From positions 62,001 to 126,000 of the forward strand of contig WSXU01000028.1 of NCBI GenBank assembly GCA_009773455.1: DNA of 64,000 bases, read 5' to 3'. Shown here piece by piece: positions 63,963 to 64,000 of this stretch. Position 1 is the first letter of the stretch, and the number at the start of each line of letters is the position of its first letter. This stretch comes from Bacteroidota bacterium (lineage in GTDB: Bacteria; Bacteroidota; Bacteroidia; Bacteroidales; Lentimicrobiaceae). Under the pieces are notes generated by a model. It did not search any database and had not been told where the DNA came from. It saw only the letters and a list, made by a program, of their open reading frames with translations. The translations under genes were made by a program, and so were the position numbers.

Positions 63963-64000
63963 CTATTTTACAATAAACCGTCCCGAATCAAACCGCTGGT
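63963..64000 (-). CDS. C-terminal end of a protein, probably with a T9SS tail (partial)
   Basis: On the minus strand the frame reads QRFDSGRFIVK and stops at 63965-63963. A final ..G.FIVK is a usual ending of T9SS type A sorting domains. Only 11 residues lie in the window, so the call is tentative. Confidence 0.35.
   Translation of the reverse strand, partial: QRFDSGRFIVK

Overview
The window looks like chromosomal DNA of an anaerobic or facultative member of the Bacteroidota, probably Bacteroidales-like. The reasons are: type IX secretion (T9SS) C-terminal signals at both window edges; sigma-70 promoters of the Bacteroidota type (TAnnTTTG at -7, TTTG-like at -33); the gene order DUF2520 / KdsC / UbiA-type prenyltransferase / Maf; surE-lpxB-comEC; and a long array of proteins with the header '[19 protein letters not shown]'. 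No rRNA, tRNA, CRISPR array, transposase or phage gene was seen.

Layout. 1-3.5 kb: end of a secreted protein, a MITE-like repeat, then three minus-strand genes (an AarF/UbiB-like kinase, a coiled-coil partner and a GNAT-like protein). 3.7-9.1 kb: a CcmF-type haem lyase and a housekeeping run (DUF2520, kdsC, geranylgeranylglyceryl-phosphate synthesis-type prenyltransferase, maf). 9.1-14.3 kb: a Cys-rich small protein, an NrfJ-like lipoprotein, a TPR lipoprotein and a CcsB-CcsA fusion cytochrome c synthase. 14.7-26.3 kb: an electron-transfer island. It has two NHL-propeller proteins and four multihaem cytochromes (about 11, 4, 5 and 9 haem motifs). A 655-residue outer-membrane beta-barrel lies between the 5-haem lipoprotein and the 9-haem cytochrome. 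The island also holds a membrane histidine kinase with its own c-haem motif and an NtrC-type sigma-54 activator. 26.4-30.1 kb: a 1223-residue TPR-like repeat protein. 30.5-52.9 kb: ten intact and one decayed header-bearing surface proteins (YadA-like head repeats, S74 chaperone tails, FISUMP/DUF1566 lectin-like tails, and a third uncharacterised C-terminal domain), with two dockerin-like proteins, one frameshifted. 53.1-63.9 kb: DUF502 protein, surE, membrane protein, lpxB, TPR lipoprotein, comEC, an endonuclease/exonuclease/phosphatase and a polyferredoxin with HMA-like repeats, separated by two repeat-rich spacers.

How it may work together (inference). CcmF and CcsBA would attach haem to the c-type cytochromes. 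The 5-haem lipoprotein / barrel / 9-haem cytochrome trio has the layout of a porin-cytochrome conduit that carries electrons across the outer membrane. The haem-c kinase and NtrC-type regulator would sense periplasmic redox state or a haem ligand and switch the cytochrome genes. Two perfect palindromes (core TGGGTYATATRACCCA) directly behind the regulator gene, and GG-N10-GC sigma-54-like promoters before several of these genes, including the first adhesin and the TPR giant, suggest one sigma-54 regulon joining electron transfer and cell-surface structures.
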